A stretch of DNA of 64,000 nt, from the NCBI GenBank assembly GCA_010093605.1, contig MU004187.1, forward strand, positions 2,100,830 through 2,164,829, in the 5' to 3' direction. The notes beneath the pieces were generated by a model. That model saw only the letters and a list, made by a program, of their open reading frames with translations. It was not told the DNA's origin and did not search any database. Origin of the DNA: Lophium mytilinum (lineage: Eukaryota > Ascomycota > Dothideomycetes > Mytilinidiales > Mytilinidiaceae). This document shows, one piece after another, positions 20,536 through 30,192 of this stretch. Within the stretch, counting starts at the first letter, position 1. Every line of letters begins with the position of its first letter. The translations under genes were made by a program, and so were the position numbers.

Positions 20536-23355
20536 ATGATTCAGAAGCCATTTAGACCACCGCTGCTGACCAGGAAGCCGGCCGAAGCTCCCCGACCAGA
20601 GTTCAATCACGCAGCAGATACAGAACCGCCCTCCAAAAAGCGACGCATCTCCTCCAACGATGACGATAGCCAGTTCGATGCTGTCACTACAACTCTTTCA
20701 AAACCACATAACCACGTCAACACAGCCCGAAAGCCATTGGTTCCGGTCCGCAATCCTTCGAGCTTGAGCAGCGCTCCAGCAAAACCGTCTGGAGGAGTAG
20801 AGGGATACTATGTAGTCTTGTGGCGCAAGTTCACGATGAAGAAAAACAAAACCTGGGACGGTGACGGAGTCCTTGCCGTGTTCAACGGATACGCATATCT
20901 CCAAGATATCTCCGGAAGGGAGCTTGGGAAGACCGCCTGCACCTCGCCATTACTACCAGGCTCCACCCTTTCCGTGGGAGGAAAAGATGTCGAGGTTGAC
21001 TCTTTAATCTCGAAGGAAGACTTCCTCGCTGGCAAGCCCTTTTTGGGCAAAATGTCGACTGCTGCAGCGCCAGCGCCAGTGTCAGACCCAGAACGCAGAC
21101 CACTTCCAAAACCCAAGCTTAAAGTGAAAGAGGAGAAGATAGCAGCCCGCCAAGTAGAGGTTCTGAATGTTGCCGCCCCAGCCAGCAAAGCTACCCAGAG
21201 CAAGTTCAAGAATCCTTTGCTATCCAATACTGTCATGACCAAGCCTGTCGACAAAGAGACTCCCCTTCCCCGGCATGATCCAACTACAGAAAACGCCCTC
21301 GTCATGAAAAGACCGACTATACGTCCGCAGGGCAAGCAAATTGTGGACGTGGTAGTAGATCCTGTTCTCTCCAAGCATCTCCGGGACCATCAACGTGAAG
21401 GCGTCCAGTTCCTGTACGAGTGTGTGATGGGCATGAGATCTAACGGCGAAGGGGCCATACTTGCGGATGAGATGGGCCTAGGAAAGACTTTGCAAACCAT
21501 CGCGCTACTCTGGACTCTACTCAAGCAGAATCCAATCTACCAAGAAGGTCCCGTGGTGAAAAAGGCACTCATTGTGTGTCCCGCTGGACTTCTGAACAAT
21601 TGGCGAAGAGAGTTTAGAAAGTGGCTTGGAAATGAAAGAATTGGAGTCTTCGTTGTTGAAGGGAAGAACGTTCGCCTGGCTGACTTCACTAAAGGAAAAG
21701 CCTACAGCGTTATGATCATTGGCTATGAAATGCTTCGTAACGTGCAGGAACAACTCAAGAAGGGTAGCGGGATCGATATTGTCATCGCTGATGAAGGCCA
21801 TCGACTTAAGACCGCGAACAACAAGGCAATGCTAGCAATACAGTCCCTTAACACGGACCGAAGGATCATACTTTCAGGGACCCCGCTGCAGAACGATTTG
21901 AGCGAGTTCTACACGGCTATCGACTTCGTCAATCCAGGCTTATTAGGAAAGCGGAACGTGTTCAAGAAGGAATTTGAGAACCCAATCATGCGAGGTCGGC
22001 AACCAGAGGCAACCGCAAAGGATCACGAAAAAGGTGAAGCCCGATGGCAGGAACTCGTCTCGATTGCAGGCCAATTTATGATCCGCCGCACTGCCGATGT
22101 GCTGGCGAAGTATCTGCCGCCCAAGAGCGAGTACATCTTGTTCTGCAAACCAACACCTGTTCAGTCAACCGTTTACACGAACGTGCTAAAGTCTCCGTTT
22201 TTCTCCGCAGCTCTTGGGAACACTGAAACCGCTCTGCAACTCATCAACATCTTGAAGAAGGTGTGCAACAGCCCGACGCTTCTCAAAGCTAAAAATCCCG
22301 ACGATGCTCCTTCAGAGATGCTAGCGAGCTTCACAGCTGCCATTGCACCTTCAGTACTCTCATCCAATCGGTGCAGCTCCAAAATCAGGGTTCTCGACGC
22401 CTTGCTACATCGCATCCATACGAACACCGATGAGAAGGTTGTCATAGTCTCGAATTACACGTCCACACTAGATATCATCGGTCGCCTCCTTTCTTCTCTG
22501 GACTATGCGTTCCTCCGGCTGGACGGCTCCACTCCAGCGTCGAAACGCCAGGATCTTGTGGAACGCTTCAATAGGACTAGCCAGAAGAGTTGTTTCGCTT
22601 TCCTGCTCTCCGCCAAATCCGGCGGTGTTGGCCTTAATCTGATTGGCGCCTCCCGACTCGTTCTATTCGACTTAGACTGGAATCCCGCCACCGACCTTCA
22701 AGCCATGGCGAGGATACATCGCGATGGACAGAAGAAACCATGCAAAATCTATCGTTTGCTTGTGCAAGGCGCTTTAGACGAGAAGATCTTCCAGCGACAG
22801 GTCACCAAGCAGGGTCTCGCGGACGCTGTTGTCGACAAAAAGGCCAGCGCCGCCAGTTTCTCCCACGAGGAGCTAAGAGACTTGTTCAGCTTGGACGAAA
22901 AGGATCACTGCCAGACACATGACCTGATTGGATGCACATGCGAGGGTAAAGGTCATGATGCCCCTATCGTACCCATCACTTCCGCGGAACTGGTCTTAGA
23001 CACCGAACCTACAGATGTGGTTGATAGCGATGAGGAACTTCCAGACCTACCAACTCTGCTGAGAGCATCTCAGGTCAACATGGAAGAGCAAGAGCAGCGA
23101 CTGAAAGAGCAAAGAGAGGCGAGAACCAAGCTAACAACCGACGGAAAGCCAAAATTGAGGTCTCTCATGCAGTACCAGCACCTGGATCCGCGCTACCTGT
23201 CCCCCACGAGAGCAGAATCAGAGTCGGAAGGAGCTGTTCGAGAAGACCATGTCGACATCGAGACGCTTATGGATGATGACATTTTGCTTGATATTCTGAA
23301 AGCAGGAGATGAGCATTGCAGCATCGGCTTCGTTTTTGCGAAGATGTCGTCTTGA
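20536..23355 (+). CDS. RDH54: Rdh54/Tid1 (RAD54B-type) Swi2/Snf2 DNA translocase
   Basis: Single exon, 939 aa from the first ATG. An ATP-driven translocase that works with Rad51/Dmc1 in homologous recombination, in the nucleus. The N-terminal part (about 1-240) is basic and disordered but contains the RAD54B/Rdh54-type block YYVVLWRKFTMKKNKTWDGD. The core has motif I DEMGLGKT (311-318), motif II DEGH (419-422), motif III SGTPLQND, an RRT motif after the first RecA lobe, and in the second lobe GLNLIGASRLVLFDLDWN and ARIHRDGQ (motif VI, with HRDGQ as usual in this family). Zn-binding-like Cys/His residues (DHCQTHDLIGCTC) follow, as in Rad54 relatives. The tail is acidic. Divergent from the Rad23-domain chimera. 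Confidence 0.92.
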   Translation: MIQKPFRPPLLTRKPAEAPRPEFNHAADTEPPSKKRRISSNDDDSQFDAVTTTLSKPHNHVNTARKPLVPVRNPSSLSSAPAKPSGGVEGYYVVLWRKFTMKKNKTWDGDGVLAVFNGYAYLQDISGRELGKTACTSPLLPGSTLSVGGKDVEVDSLISKEDFLAGKPFLGKMSTAAAPAPVSDPERRPLPKPKLKVKEEKIAARQVEVLNVAAPASKATQSKFKNPLLSNTVMTKPVDKETPLPRHDPTTENALVMKRPTIRPQGKQIVDVVVDPVLSKHLRDHQREGVQFLYECVMGMRSNGEGAILADEMGLGKTLQTIALLWTLLKQNPIYQEGPVVKKALIVCPAGLLNNWRREFRKWLGNERIGVFVVEGKNVRLADFTKGKAYSVMIIGYEMLRNVQEQLKKGSGIDIVIADEGHRLKTANNKAMLAIQSLNTDRRIILSGTPLQNDLSEFYTAIDFVNPGLLGKRNVFKKEFENPIMRGRQPEATAKDHEKGEARWQELVSIAGQFMIRRTADVLAKYLPPKSEYILFCKPTPVQSTVYTNVLKSPFFSAALGNTETALQLINILKKVCNSPTLLKAKNPDDAPSEMLASFTAAIAPSVLSSNRCSSKIRVLDALLHRIHTNTDEKVVIVSNYTSTLDIIGRLLSSLDYAFLRLDGSTPASKRQDLVERFNRTSQKSCFAFLLSAKSGGVGLNLIGASRLVLFDLDWNPATDLQAMARIHRDGQKKPCKIYRLLVQGALDEKIFQRQVTKQGLADAVVDKKASAASFSHEELRDLFSLDEKDHCQTHDLIGCTCEGKGHDAPIVPITSAELVLDTEPTDVVDSDEELPDLPTLLRASQVNMEEQEQRLKEQREARTKLTTDGKPKLRSLMQYQHLDPRYLSPTRAESESEGAVREDHVDIETLMDDDILLDILKAGDEHCSIGFVFAKMSS

Positions 23356-23561
23356 CATAGTTGCGTTATGATCAAGGCAAGTTCAGCGTTCAATATGTTC
23401 TATAGCCTGGGAGCGGTGAACGGCCAGCATTTTGTTCACGGCGTATACGAGTCCATATATATCTAATACCCTATAAATAGAGCAATGCAGTATATACAGT
23501 GATAGGAGCTAGGTTTGTGAAAACTTTTTCCGTCGAGGGTCTGATGTACTTTCCCCCCTCA

Positions 23562-23687
23562 TCTGCCACCATCAGTCATGCTTCGGAGCATTATCAAGCA
23601 TCCAGACGATTTATCTTTCCCCCCTTCTTTGTACACAGTTCTGCTACCGTCAGACATGCTTCGAGGCATTATCAGAAATCCAAACGA
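23562..23687. repeat. Two-copy direct repeat, 78-bp period
   Basis: Copies at 23562-23609 and 23640-23687 share CATGCTTCGGAGCATTATCA versus CATGCTTCGAGGCATTATCA and flanking bases, about 85 percent identical. The spacer also resembles the sequence before copy 1, so this is probably an old tandem duplication. Noncoding. Confidence 0.65.
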
Positions 23688-23873
23688 ACAGCCCACCAAC
23701 CATTTTGACCAATCTCATACCTCCAGGAGCCACCTCCAACGTCACCATCCACTTCCCAAAACGATGGTCACCACCAACCCACACGAGAAAGCGCACACAG
23801 ACCCCACGATAGCAGGCGCACCTCTCCCGTGGCCATCAACACCTCCAATCTCTAGCCTCCCTAACTCCCGCAC

Positions 23874-24017
23874 CATCTCCCACTCCCGCCGCCTCTCAGC
23901 AGCACACAAAGGGAGCCATGNNNNNNNNNNNNNNNNNNNNNNNNNNNNNNNNNNNNNNNNNNNNNNNNNNCATCTCCCACTCCCGCCGCCTCTCAGCAGC
24001 ACACAAAGGGAGCCATG
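23874..24017. other. Scaffold gap flanked by a 47-bp perfect duplication
   Basis: Fifty N at 23921-23970. The 47 bp before the gap (23874-23920) and the 47 bp after it (23971-24017) are identical, beginning CATCTCCCACTCCCGCC and ending GGGAGCCATG. This is what two overlapping contig ends look like when a scaffolder leaves them unmerged. The true sequence probably has one copy and no gap, or a tandem repeat at this point. Confidence 0.85.
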
Positions 24018-24814
24018 GGCCCCCCAGAAAAGCCCCCCGAGCCCGCCGCGAAGAAGCCCAAGAAGAGCCAACTATACGCCAGAACACCCACCTACGCCGG
24101 CCCCCCTCGCGTGGAAGGCACCCCCAAAACCGACAGCGCGCAGCCCACCCCTTCGAAATCCACTCTTCCCACCACCGCCGCCCCCACCGCGTCCGGCAAC
24201 AGCCCCTTGAAGCGCACCTATACCGAGCGCGACGCGCATTCCTCCTCCTCCTCCGCCGTCGGCGACGCCAGCGACAGCGACACGGGCACCCACCGCTCCC
24301 GCGCCGAGCTGACCGCGCTGTCGAAGCTCCAGTTGGTCGAGCTGGTGTGGCAGCTGCAGCAGGATGCGCGGCGGATGGCGGCCGAGCTGCGGGCGGCGCG
24401 CAGGCCGGGGCCATCGGGCGCGGGCGGGCTCAGGGGGGAAGTGGAGCAGCTGCGGGCGGTGATACGGGACGGGATCTTGGAGCAGATGGATGTGAGGGCG
24501 TTCTCCATGGTGTTTGCCTTCGTTTGGGGGCGTTGCCAAGTTGGCTGACTGACTGACTGGGGACAAACAAGCAGTTTCCGGTGCCGTTCGGAGATGCAGT
24601 GTGGCGGGTTGAGGGGATTGTGGGGAGAAGGCAGGTGTGGATGCAGGCGTTTGGGCCGGCGCAGGAGGGGTTTGAGCCGCTTAAGAGGTTTGTGATGGGG
24701 ATTGTGGTGAAGAGGAAGGAGGGGGTGTTGACGGTTATTGAGAGGGGGTTTAGGGTGCTGTGGAGGGAGGGGGAGGGGAGGTATGTGATTAGGGGGAATT
24801 ATGCCCTGGTTTAG
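24015..24814 (+). CDS. Uncharacterised basic/coiled-coil protein beside the gap
   Basis: Model: exons 24015-24491 and 24575-24814, 238 aa. The first 90 residues are Pro/Lys/Ser/Thr-rich and probably disordered (KPPEPAAKKPKKS). Residues 95-158 form a likely amphipathic helix or coiled coil (LTALSKLQLVELVWQLQQDA, EVEQLRAVIRDGILEQMD). Exon 2 encodes a compact-looking segment (PFGDAVWRVEGIVG, KRKEGVLTVIERGFRVLW). Donor GTGAGG and acceptor ACAAGCAG; the acceptor could equally lie 3 nt upstream, adding one Gln. The start ATG sits at the gap-side duplication, so the 5' end is uncertain; sequence before the gap reads in another frame. I do not recognise the family. High GC and T-poor third positions differ from neighbours. 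Confidence 0.55.
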
Positions 24815-24929
24815 CCTGGGGAGGAGTAGAGTTGGGGGAGGGAGGGAGGGTTGTGAGGGCGCGCAGGATTGGGGGATTGAGTTTATGAAATTGGCGATGC
24901 ATTCATTTTAGACCGTACATGCCTTTAGC

Positions 24930-25165
24930 ACTCTGTGGAGTCCTCTAGCGTGTTCCACAGTCCTAGATGGGATGTAACGTACTCAATGTCGCGATTCAGG
25001 TCGGATGTCATAACTTACTGTGTAAAGACGTTTGCCGCTGTTTGAAGTCCTTCAGTTTGGTGTCACAAACAGAATTCTGATGTAAAGTTCAGAGCGACGC
25101 GATTCAGGCCGGCTGCCATCAATAACTACGTACATGGGGTTGCTACTGCGTGAAGTTCCCCAGCA
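24930..25165. repeat. Decayed tandem repeat, about 108-bp period (family C)
   Basis: GCGATTCAGG occurs at 24991 and 25099 within longer similar blocks (GATGTAACGT.../GATGTAAAGT...; CCGCTGTTTGAAGTCC/TACTGCGTGAAGTTCC). Related to the block at 15165-15310 through the TTTGCYGCYGTYTGAAGKCC core. It fills the gap between two convergent genes. Confidence 0.55.
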
Positions 25166-25172
25166 GGTCCAT

Positions 25173-26305
25173 CTACAGAGATGATTTAATGCCCTCCGTA
25201 TCCGCAATACGGAAGACGTACTTCACAGCACTTGCCTTGCCCTCCTTCAGGTTCTTCAGAGCCCACTCCACACCCCCAAGACCGCCAGGCACGACCTCCG
25301 TGGGATGCCCAGTGAACCATCCCTCGTCAAGCCCACGGGCGAGGTACCTGAAGTATACGAATGCGAAATCTTTATCGTCTTCATGAGCAGACCCCACACT
25401 TGTCAATGTCTGCTTCACTGTCTTGGGGATCTCTGGGTACTCCTTGCCCGGCAGCACAAGCGTGATGGTTCCATGGGGGTCGAGTACTTTGGCGATGTTC
25501 ACGTAGCTCCCATTGTCAGACACGGCATCGAAGGCATAGCTGGCTTTCGCGCCTTTCAAGGCTTCTTTGATGCCGGATACGACCGCGTCGTCGCCCTTTC
25601 GGTAGTCGACGATCGTGTCTCCTTTGCTTCGGTCGATCAGCGTTTCCACGTATTTTGAGCCACCTCCGGCTACCACTATCAGAGGATGGATGTTTGCATG
25701 ACTTGCGATTTTCAGCGCAAACGCTCCGACGGCGGAAGAACCTCCGTAGACTATGAGAGGGATCGGTTCCTTGGTCGCCAGCCAGGGCTCTGGGAGACCG
25801 AGTCGCACATGCAGGCCGATTGCCGCTGTCATGGCGGCCAAGGGCACAGTGGATGCCTCTACACATCCATTCTAGTCAGTGCACCTTTTCAATTTTGAGA
25901 CTTGGTACTAGTCTTACCTTCAAAAGATGTCTTCTTCGGGATATGAAATGTTGTATGCTGCCACCCTAGAGCATATTCAGCGTAGCTTCCTCCAGGCGTT
26001 CGCATTTCGTGAAAGGAAGCAACCCGGTCTCCAGGCTTGAATTCGTATACATTCTCTCCAACGGAATGGACAATTCCAGCGATGTCGTCGCCTGTGTTCG
26101 CGCTTGTGTTGAACCAATGTCCCATCTTCCTAGATCGGGATCAGCTTGGCAATGCAATTGGTATCTTATGTAGAAATTCGCACCAGTCCTTGGGGTTAGA
26201 GCCGCTAACGACGACTTGGATAACGAGCTGGTCGGGACCAGGTTCCGGAATGGGAGTGTCAACAATCTCGACCTTGGGGCCGGGGTGCACAATTGCGTCC
26301 TTCAT
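25173..26305 (-). CDS. Medium-chain dehydrogenase/reductase (zinc-less quinone/enoyl reductase type, CipB-like)
   Basis: Model: complement(25173-25858, 25918-26129, 26184-26305), 339 aa. NAD(P)H-dependent oxidoreductase of the MDR superfamily. The GroES-like N-terminal half contains GSNPKDWK, DIAGIVHSVGENVYEFKPGDRVASF and YAEYA. The Rossmann half contains YGGSSAVGAFALKIA, the usual nucleotide-binding turn, and DTIVDYRKGDDAVVSGI. Cys ligands for a structural zinc are absent, and the catalytic-zinc Cys is replaced (GSNPKD), which fits the quinone/enoyl-reductase branch often found in fungi as stand-alone CipB-like or trans-acting reductases. Donor of intron 2 is GTAAGA. Substrate unknown; no biosynthetic cluster around it. 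Confidence 0.85.
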
Positions 26306-27134
26306 ACTGAGTCAGGATTCGTTGGTTCGATGTAGGGTAGGAAGATGCGAAACTGAGTAAGGAGTGTGGTAAGTATGTGTAGCTATAGCTTTCTGAAAGA
26401 TGGGTTGCCATCATGCGATGGCGTCATTGGATTTTAAATTCACATTGGATTTCAAATTCACCGAGACAAGGTGCGGCGGGGTAATTGGAAACTTCCCTTT
26501 GAGTCGCGAGCGTGATGTGGAGTATTCGAGGAACCGAACAGCCGAAGCCTAGCATTGTTATACCCGTAGTCTAACTCCGTTGCATCCACGCTCCATGAAT
26601 GCCGATGTCAACAAAATCTTTCATCAGGTGACGTCTGCAGTAAAGTCGGGCGAACCGGTAGGAATATGCTCGAGGACAGATGGTAACAAACTGGGCCTTG
26701 CCGTTTGATCTCAGCTCCGCAGATTGGGTTCACTGTCACATACCAACGAATGTTCCAACATAACGGAACAAATCTTCTTCTCGTGCGTGCATCCTCTACC
26801 AACCCCTGCTACTTCAAACGCTTCATACATCCAATCCATCACCCATCAGGCTCAGTTCAACGCTAATGCAACAACCGGAATCAGCAAGCGAGGGTATCGG
26901 TATGCACAGGATAGAATAGAAAGTCGCAAGCAAGAAAGCGGCCTCTCTAGGGCATCAACCCGTCACAATAAACTGCTGTCGCACCTCAACACGTATCAAC
27001 ATCCAGGGACCAAGAAGAAAAAATGAAAATCCCCCTCTTCATTCGCTTCGGATCAGACTCGGGAAACTCGTAGACAGCGTTTTGGCAATCGAATCAAAAA
27101 CTACTTCGTCATTACACCTATACATGCCACCGCT
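26306..27134. other. Intergenic region
   Basis: About 830 bp. A near-duplicate ATTGGATTTTAAATTCA / ATTGGATTTCAAATTCA occurs at about 26428-26461 in the oxidoreductase promoter. No gene seen. Confidence 0.45.
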
Positions 27135-30100
27135 TTACGTGCTGTATACGGGCGCCTTCATCAATATACTCTTGCCGCGGATTTGTACAGCGAAACCGAC
27201 AGCCAATCGCACCCTGGGCGGAATTTGCTCCTCCTTTGGCCCATTCGAGCTGCCAGGAGGCTGTTGGGAAAGGCTTACCTGGCTGCTTCCCGCGCCGCTG
27301 GCGGTCGGCTGCTGCTTTCCAAGCTGAGCTGGAGAAGCTGGACCCTTCTTGGGATTGCCCATCAGGCTACCAAACATGCCTCGCTTGCCCCTATTGTCGC
27401 CAAGATCCTTGTTGTTAATGTTCCCCTGGCCTTGCTGACCTTGGGCCTGGACCTGTGCCGCTTGCGTCTCCTGCTCCGTCACTGATGAAGTAGCAGAGTC
27501 GCGGAGGTCAGACGCCGTGCTTTTTAGCGATGCTTTGTCTGCGTCGGCGTTTGGATCGTGAATAGGATTTGTCAGAGCAGGGATGCCCGTTTCCATTTTC
27601 ATGAAATCGGGCGCAAGGCTGTGTCCTGGGTGGAAGTACTCAATGTGGACTTCTCGGCTCTCTAATGGAACGTGCTGGGCTATGTTTATCGCGAGCTCGA
27701 CAATCATAGGAATACCCCCGGCGAGATCTGGCGGAGCAGGATCTTGGAGATACATTTGCACGGTGGCGATGAGCTTTTCGTTCAGCTGGTCGGTGAGACG
27801 TTGTCGGTTTGTAGCACATTGCGGGGTACGAAGAGTCTCCGCGAGGCCTTCGAGAGTGGCCAATCGCCAATTGATAACCTTGGTAACAAGGGCATCTTCC
27901 TCCTCGCCGGACTGTGACGTGGGAGCGAATTTCCGGATGTTGAGTTGAATTATTTTCAATTGGGTGGAAAGCGTAGGCTCAAGGTCTGGGTGGAACACTC
28001 GCTCAAAGATTTCATCAACAAGCCAAGACGAGATGAAAGCGCGTCCGACAGCAGTCATCTCTTGTTTCCCTGTTTCGACCGCAGTTTTGTTGACCACGGG
28101 TTGCAGCCATGGCGGGATTGCCTTCCAGTCCTTGCGAATTGCGAAAGACAGCTGAGCAATAAGACCGTCTAGCCGATTGAATCGCGTAGAGTACTCGGTA
28201 TCATCCCATGACGTACGAGAGAGTGACAAACGTTGGTGCGCAAGGGTGTTCTGAAGCTGGTGCACTTGGGTCTGCTGTTCAAAGAAGTATCGCTTTACCT
28301 TCTGGTATTTCTCACCTATCATACCATAGTCAGCACAAAAACATTAGGTCAGTTTCTGCCCTGCACTTACGGAGAACTTCATGTTCTTTCACCAATTGCT
28401 GCACCTCTTCATCCGTCATATCATTAGGAGGGGCACGGGGAGGTGGTGTTGCCCTGCCTACGTCTGTTTCCTGGCCTGGCTGGCCTGGCTTGCTCGCTCC
28501 ACGATAAGGTTGCCCTTGAGAGCCTGCGGGTACAACATTAGCTCCAAACGATTGTAGCCCTGGTGTTGGTGGCTGTGGCGGACCCTGACCTTGCTGCGGT
28601 GGCTGAATGAGGGACGATTCGCGGGATGGCGCACCCGGTACATTCTGCTGGTTCCCCTCACCCTTTCGCAAGGTGTTTCGGTTCGAAGGGGGGCCAGGAG
28701 GTGGCATCGTGCTACCTTGTTGAGGAAGGCTGTTTGCAGCGTTATCAGAGCCTTGCGGTTGCTGACCCTGCTGACCGTCGTAAGCTTGGTATTGTGGGGC
28801 AAGCGGTGACGGTGGCGCGAATTGCTGCTGAGACGGAGGGCGCAGCTGTTGAACGTGCTGGCTGTCTTCCTGCTGAGGGTCTTGCTGCTGGACTATCTGA
28901 GGTAATTGATGAACAGCCTGAGGTTGGTGAATCTCTTGTTGATGGGGTGGGGGTTGCGGTGCTGACAGCGACTGTCCGCGTTGGAGTTGCGGCAAGTCTT
29001 GCGGAGTTGACTGCAGCGAGCTTGGCGTCGATATCTGTTGTTGATACTGGACGTTCCCCTGCTGGCCCTGTCCTAATTGCTGCTGCTGTTGCTGGTGGTA
29101 GAAAATTTGCTGTGCGAGATCCTGTTGCTGCAAGTTGTTGCCGGGATGGGGACTAGTGGTGGGATTAAAGGCCTGGTATTGGTGAGGATGTTGACCTGCG
29201 TCTGCGGGCTGCTGTGGTTGTTGATAGGGTTGGTACTGCGGAGGTTGTTGATGTCCGCTGTGTTGTTCCGGGCTGTAGTGGTCAGCCCCGCCCTGCGTGT
29301 GATAGCTTGTCTCAGTGTTGACCCTGGCAAGTGGGGGCCGATATTGTTCCTGGTGCTGGTTGGGCGCGAATTGCTGGTGATAGCCGTCCTTTGGCGGAAC
29401 GAGGGGGTGGGGAGAGGGCTGGTCGTCTTGCTGCAGGAATGGATCCAGATTGGACTCGTCTTCTTCTTCCGAGGTGGGTAGATGCGGACTGGACCCTTCT
29501 TGTCGCTGCCACTGCTGTCCCTGAAGCCGCTGGGGGTCGTTTGGCTGGCTCTGGAACTTGTCCGTGGGACTCGGCTCGCTCTTCCTGACCGACACGCGTC
29601 GACCAATTCCACCACTGTTCTTGGACGAGTTCGAGCGCGCGGGGTCCTCGTCCTTGTGCGAGTGCCCTAGACCTAGACGGCTGCGGAGAGACTTCTTGGG
29701 CTCTTGCACGTAGGGCACCGGGGAATTTGTAGGCGGGGCCTGCTGGTACGAGTATCGCTGGTCCTGAGCACGCTCAGCGTTATTGTTGCTCGGCGGCGAC
29801 TGCTGGTCGGCGGCGTGGACGGGTGCGTTTCCAGGAGGGCGCTCCAGTGACAGGTTGGACGAATGGCGGTGGCTCTGGGTGCGGGCTGGTGTAGGGAAGA
29901 CCTGGCGATATGGGCCCTGGGGACCTTGCTGGACTTGGGGGCCTTGAGGCGACTGCTGCTGCTGCTGCTGCTGCTGTTGTTGGAGCTGCTGGTCGTCGGG
30001 CTGAGGATATCGTTGCGTGGCGGCGTCGTGGTTCACTGCTGGCGCGCGCTGCTCAGCCTCATACAGCGTCGACGGGGGCCGGGTCGCGGGCTTACCAGCG

Positions 30101-30192
30101 GGCAGCGAGTTTGAATGGTCGGACGAGCTGCCTACGGACGAGTGCGAGCGATTCGACTTGGACCAGGGCGCAGAGAATTTGGGAGTCGGCAT
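27135..30192 (-). CDS. Large Gln/Pro-rich protein with conserved C-terminal helical domain, function unknown
   Basis: Model: complement(27135-28315, 28371-30192), 1000 aa, one 55-nt intron with donor GTAAGT. Residues 1-600 are Gln/Pro/Ser-rich with a ten-Gln run encoded near 29950-29985 and many QQ/HQQ patches, so probably disordered and condensate-prone. From about 590 (TDEEVQQLVKEHEVLREKYQKVKRYFFEQ, split over the intron) a coiled coil leads into an alpha-helical domain: RFNRLDGLIAQLSFAIRKDW, AFISSWLVDEIFERVFHPDL, KVINWRLATLEGLAETLR. The tail is Gln/Ser-rich again. The helical part looks globular and is probably the conserved unit; I associate similar proteins with other filamentous fungi but know no function. 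Start chosen at the first ATG, MPTPKFSAPWSKS. Confidence 0.75.

Noticed and set aside
23578-24210. Gene running through the N gap in the pre-gap frame
   Set aside because: The frame crosses Ns and a duplicated segment; after the gap this frame is Arg/Pro chance sequence while the ATG at 24015 opens a coherent two-exon protein.
27183-28507. Plus-strand frames antisense to the Gln-rich gene
   Set aside because: They mirror the coding strand's codon bias and lack domains; the minus-strand model has a clean splice and continuous protein.
29940-29990. CTG/CAG microsatellite as a mobile or regulatory repeat
   Set aside because: It simply encodes the poly-Gln run of the Gln-rich protein.
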